From Fibrobacter sp. (GTDB lineage Bacteria; Fibrobacterota; Fibrobacteria; Fibrobacterales; Fibrobacteraceae): a stretch of DNA of 33,575 nucleotides. The position numbers and the translations under genes were made by a program. Location: the NCBI GenBank assembly GCA_016285835.1, contig JAEERM010000024.1, positions 1-33,575 of the forward strand. Reading direction: 5' to 3'. A model generated the notes under the pieces. That model searched no databases and was not told the DNA's origin. It was given only the letters and a program-made list of their open reading frames with translations. Each line of letters starts with the position of its first letter. Position 1 is the stretch's first letter. This document shows positions 33,395 through 33,575 of the stretch, piece by piece.

Positions 33395-33575
33395 ATGTCC
33401 TCCTTCCGTGGACCAAAAGGTAAAGTAGCACGCTCTCTCGGCGTTGCCGTTTCTCAGAAGACTCAAAAGGCTCTCGACCGCCGCAACTTCGCTCCTGGCC
33501 AGCATGGTCAGAACCGCAAGAAGTCCGCTTCCGTGTACAAGCAGCAGCTCGTCGAAAAGCAGCGTCTTCGCTTCA
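33395..33575 (+). CDS. rpsD: 30S ribosomal protein S4 (N-terminal part)
   Basis: The first 60 residues of a protein usually ~200 long; it runs off the right edge. S4 hallmarks are RGPKGKVARSLGV near the start, NFAPGQHGQNRKK (31-43) and YKQQLVEKQRLRF (48-60), the S4 signature leading to the RNA-binding domain. It is one of the first proteins to bind 16S rRNA during 30S assembly and a translational autoregulator in E. coli and Bacillus. AAGAGG (33384-33389) precedes ATG 33395. The gene has its own promoter, and the preceding lipoprotein is unrelated, so at least upstream it is not in the usual S13-S11-S4-alpha operon; downstream genes are not visible. The N-terminal zinc-binding Cys set is absent. 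Confidence 0.96.
   Translation, partial: MSSFRGPKGKVARSLGVAVSQKTQKALDRRNFAPGQHGQNRKKSASVYKQQLVEKQRLRF

Noticed and set aside
1-33575. tRNA, rRNA or known riboswitch
   Set aside because: No cloverleaf, rRNA-like segment or recognised riboswitch core was found by reading both strands; a covariance-model scan would be needed to be sure.

Overview
The window looks like chromosomal DNA of a Fibrobacter-type bacterium (phylum Fibrobacterota). The main reason is nine copies of the FISUMP domain (Fibrobacter succinogenes major paralogous domain) in four adjacent lipoprotein genes. Supporting signs are many lipoproteins with Ser/Asp-rich linkers after the lipid-bearing Cys (CGDDxSSS style), secreted proteins with C-terminal sandwiches like type IX secretion sorting domains, and TATATTTG-like promoter boxes that resemble the Bacteroidota TAnnTTTG element. 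No tRNA, rRNA, insertion sequence, phage gene or CRISPR array was seen.

Layout. (1) 1-173: end of a + strand winged-helix protein. (2) 186-7761, minus: four tandem FISUMP lipoprotein genes with 2, 2, 2 and 3 domains, separated by related 74-108 bp spacers. (3) 7877-11502, plus: agmatine deiminase followed by two paralogous exported proteins of unknown function. (4) 11511-12119, minus: RNase H with a viroplasmin-type N-domain. (5) 12168-18586, plus: a gene string whose first three members overlap as TAATG (a GT-B-like protein, a PHP phosphoesterase, an outer-membrane barrel), then a small membrane protein, a secreted histidine acid phosphatase and a lipoprotein, closed by a terminator. (6) 18663-25180, minus: a ~1580-residue secreted VWA protein and a Cys-rich, GSEGQ-repeat secreted protein. 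(7) 25471-26814, minus: folC. (8) 26840-27330: a non-coding mosaic of 7-bp repeats and small palindromes between folC and endA. (9) 27378-33128, plus: secreted endonuclease I, a large tandem beta-helix protein (pectate-lyase-3 type) and a lipoprotein. (10) 33289-33575: promoter, structured leader and start of rpsD.

Most genes encode envelope or secreted products: nine exported proteins of no assignable enzymatic role, two secreted hydrolases (phosphatase, nuclease), a probable polysaccharide-acting beta-helix protein, and a few housekeeping genes (folC, rnhA, rpsD, aguA). Four things most deserve a second look: an H-type pseudoknot that can be drawn in the rpsD leader; the heptamer-periodic array in the folC/endA divergent promoter region, with a related copy that supplies a ribosome binding site elsewhere; a four-copy CX13CX12CX28-34C module with a WWWVE signature; and domain-order shuffling within the FISUMP cluster.
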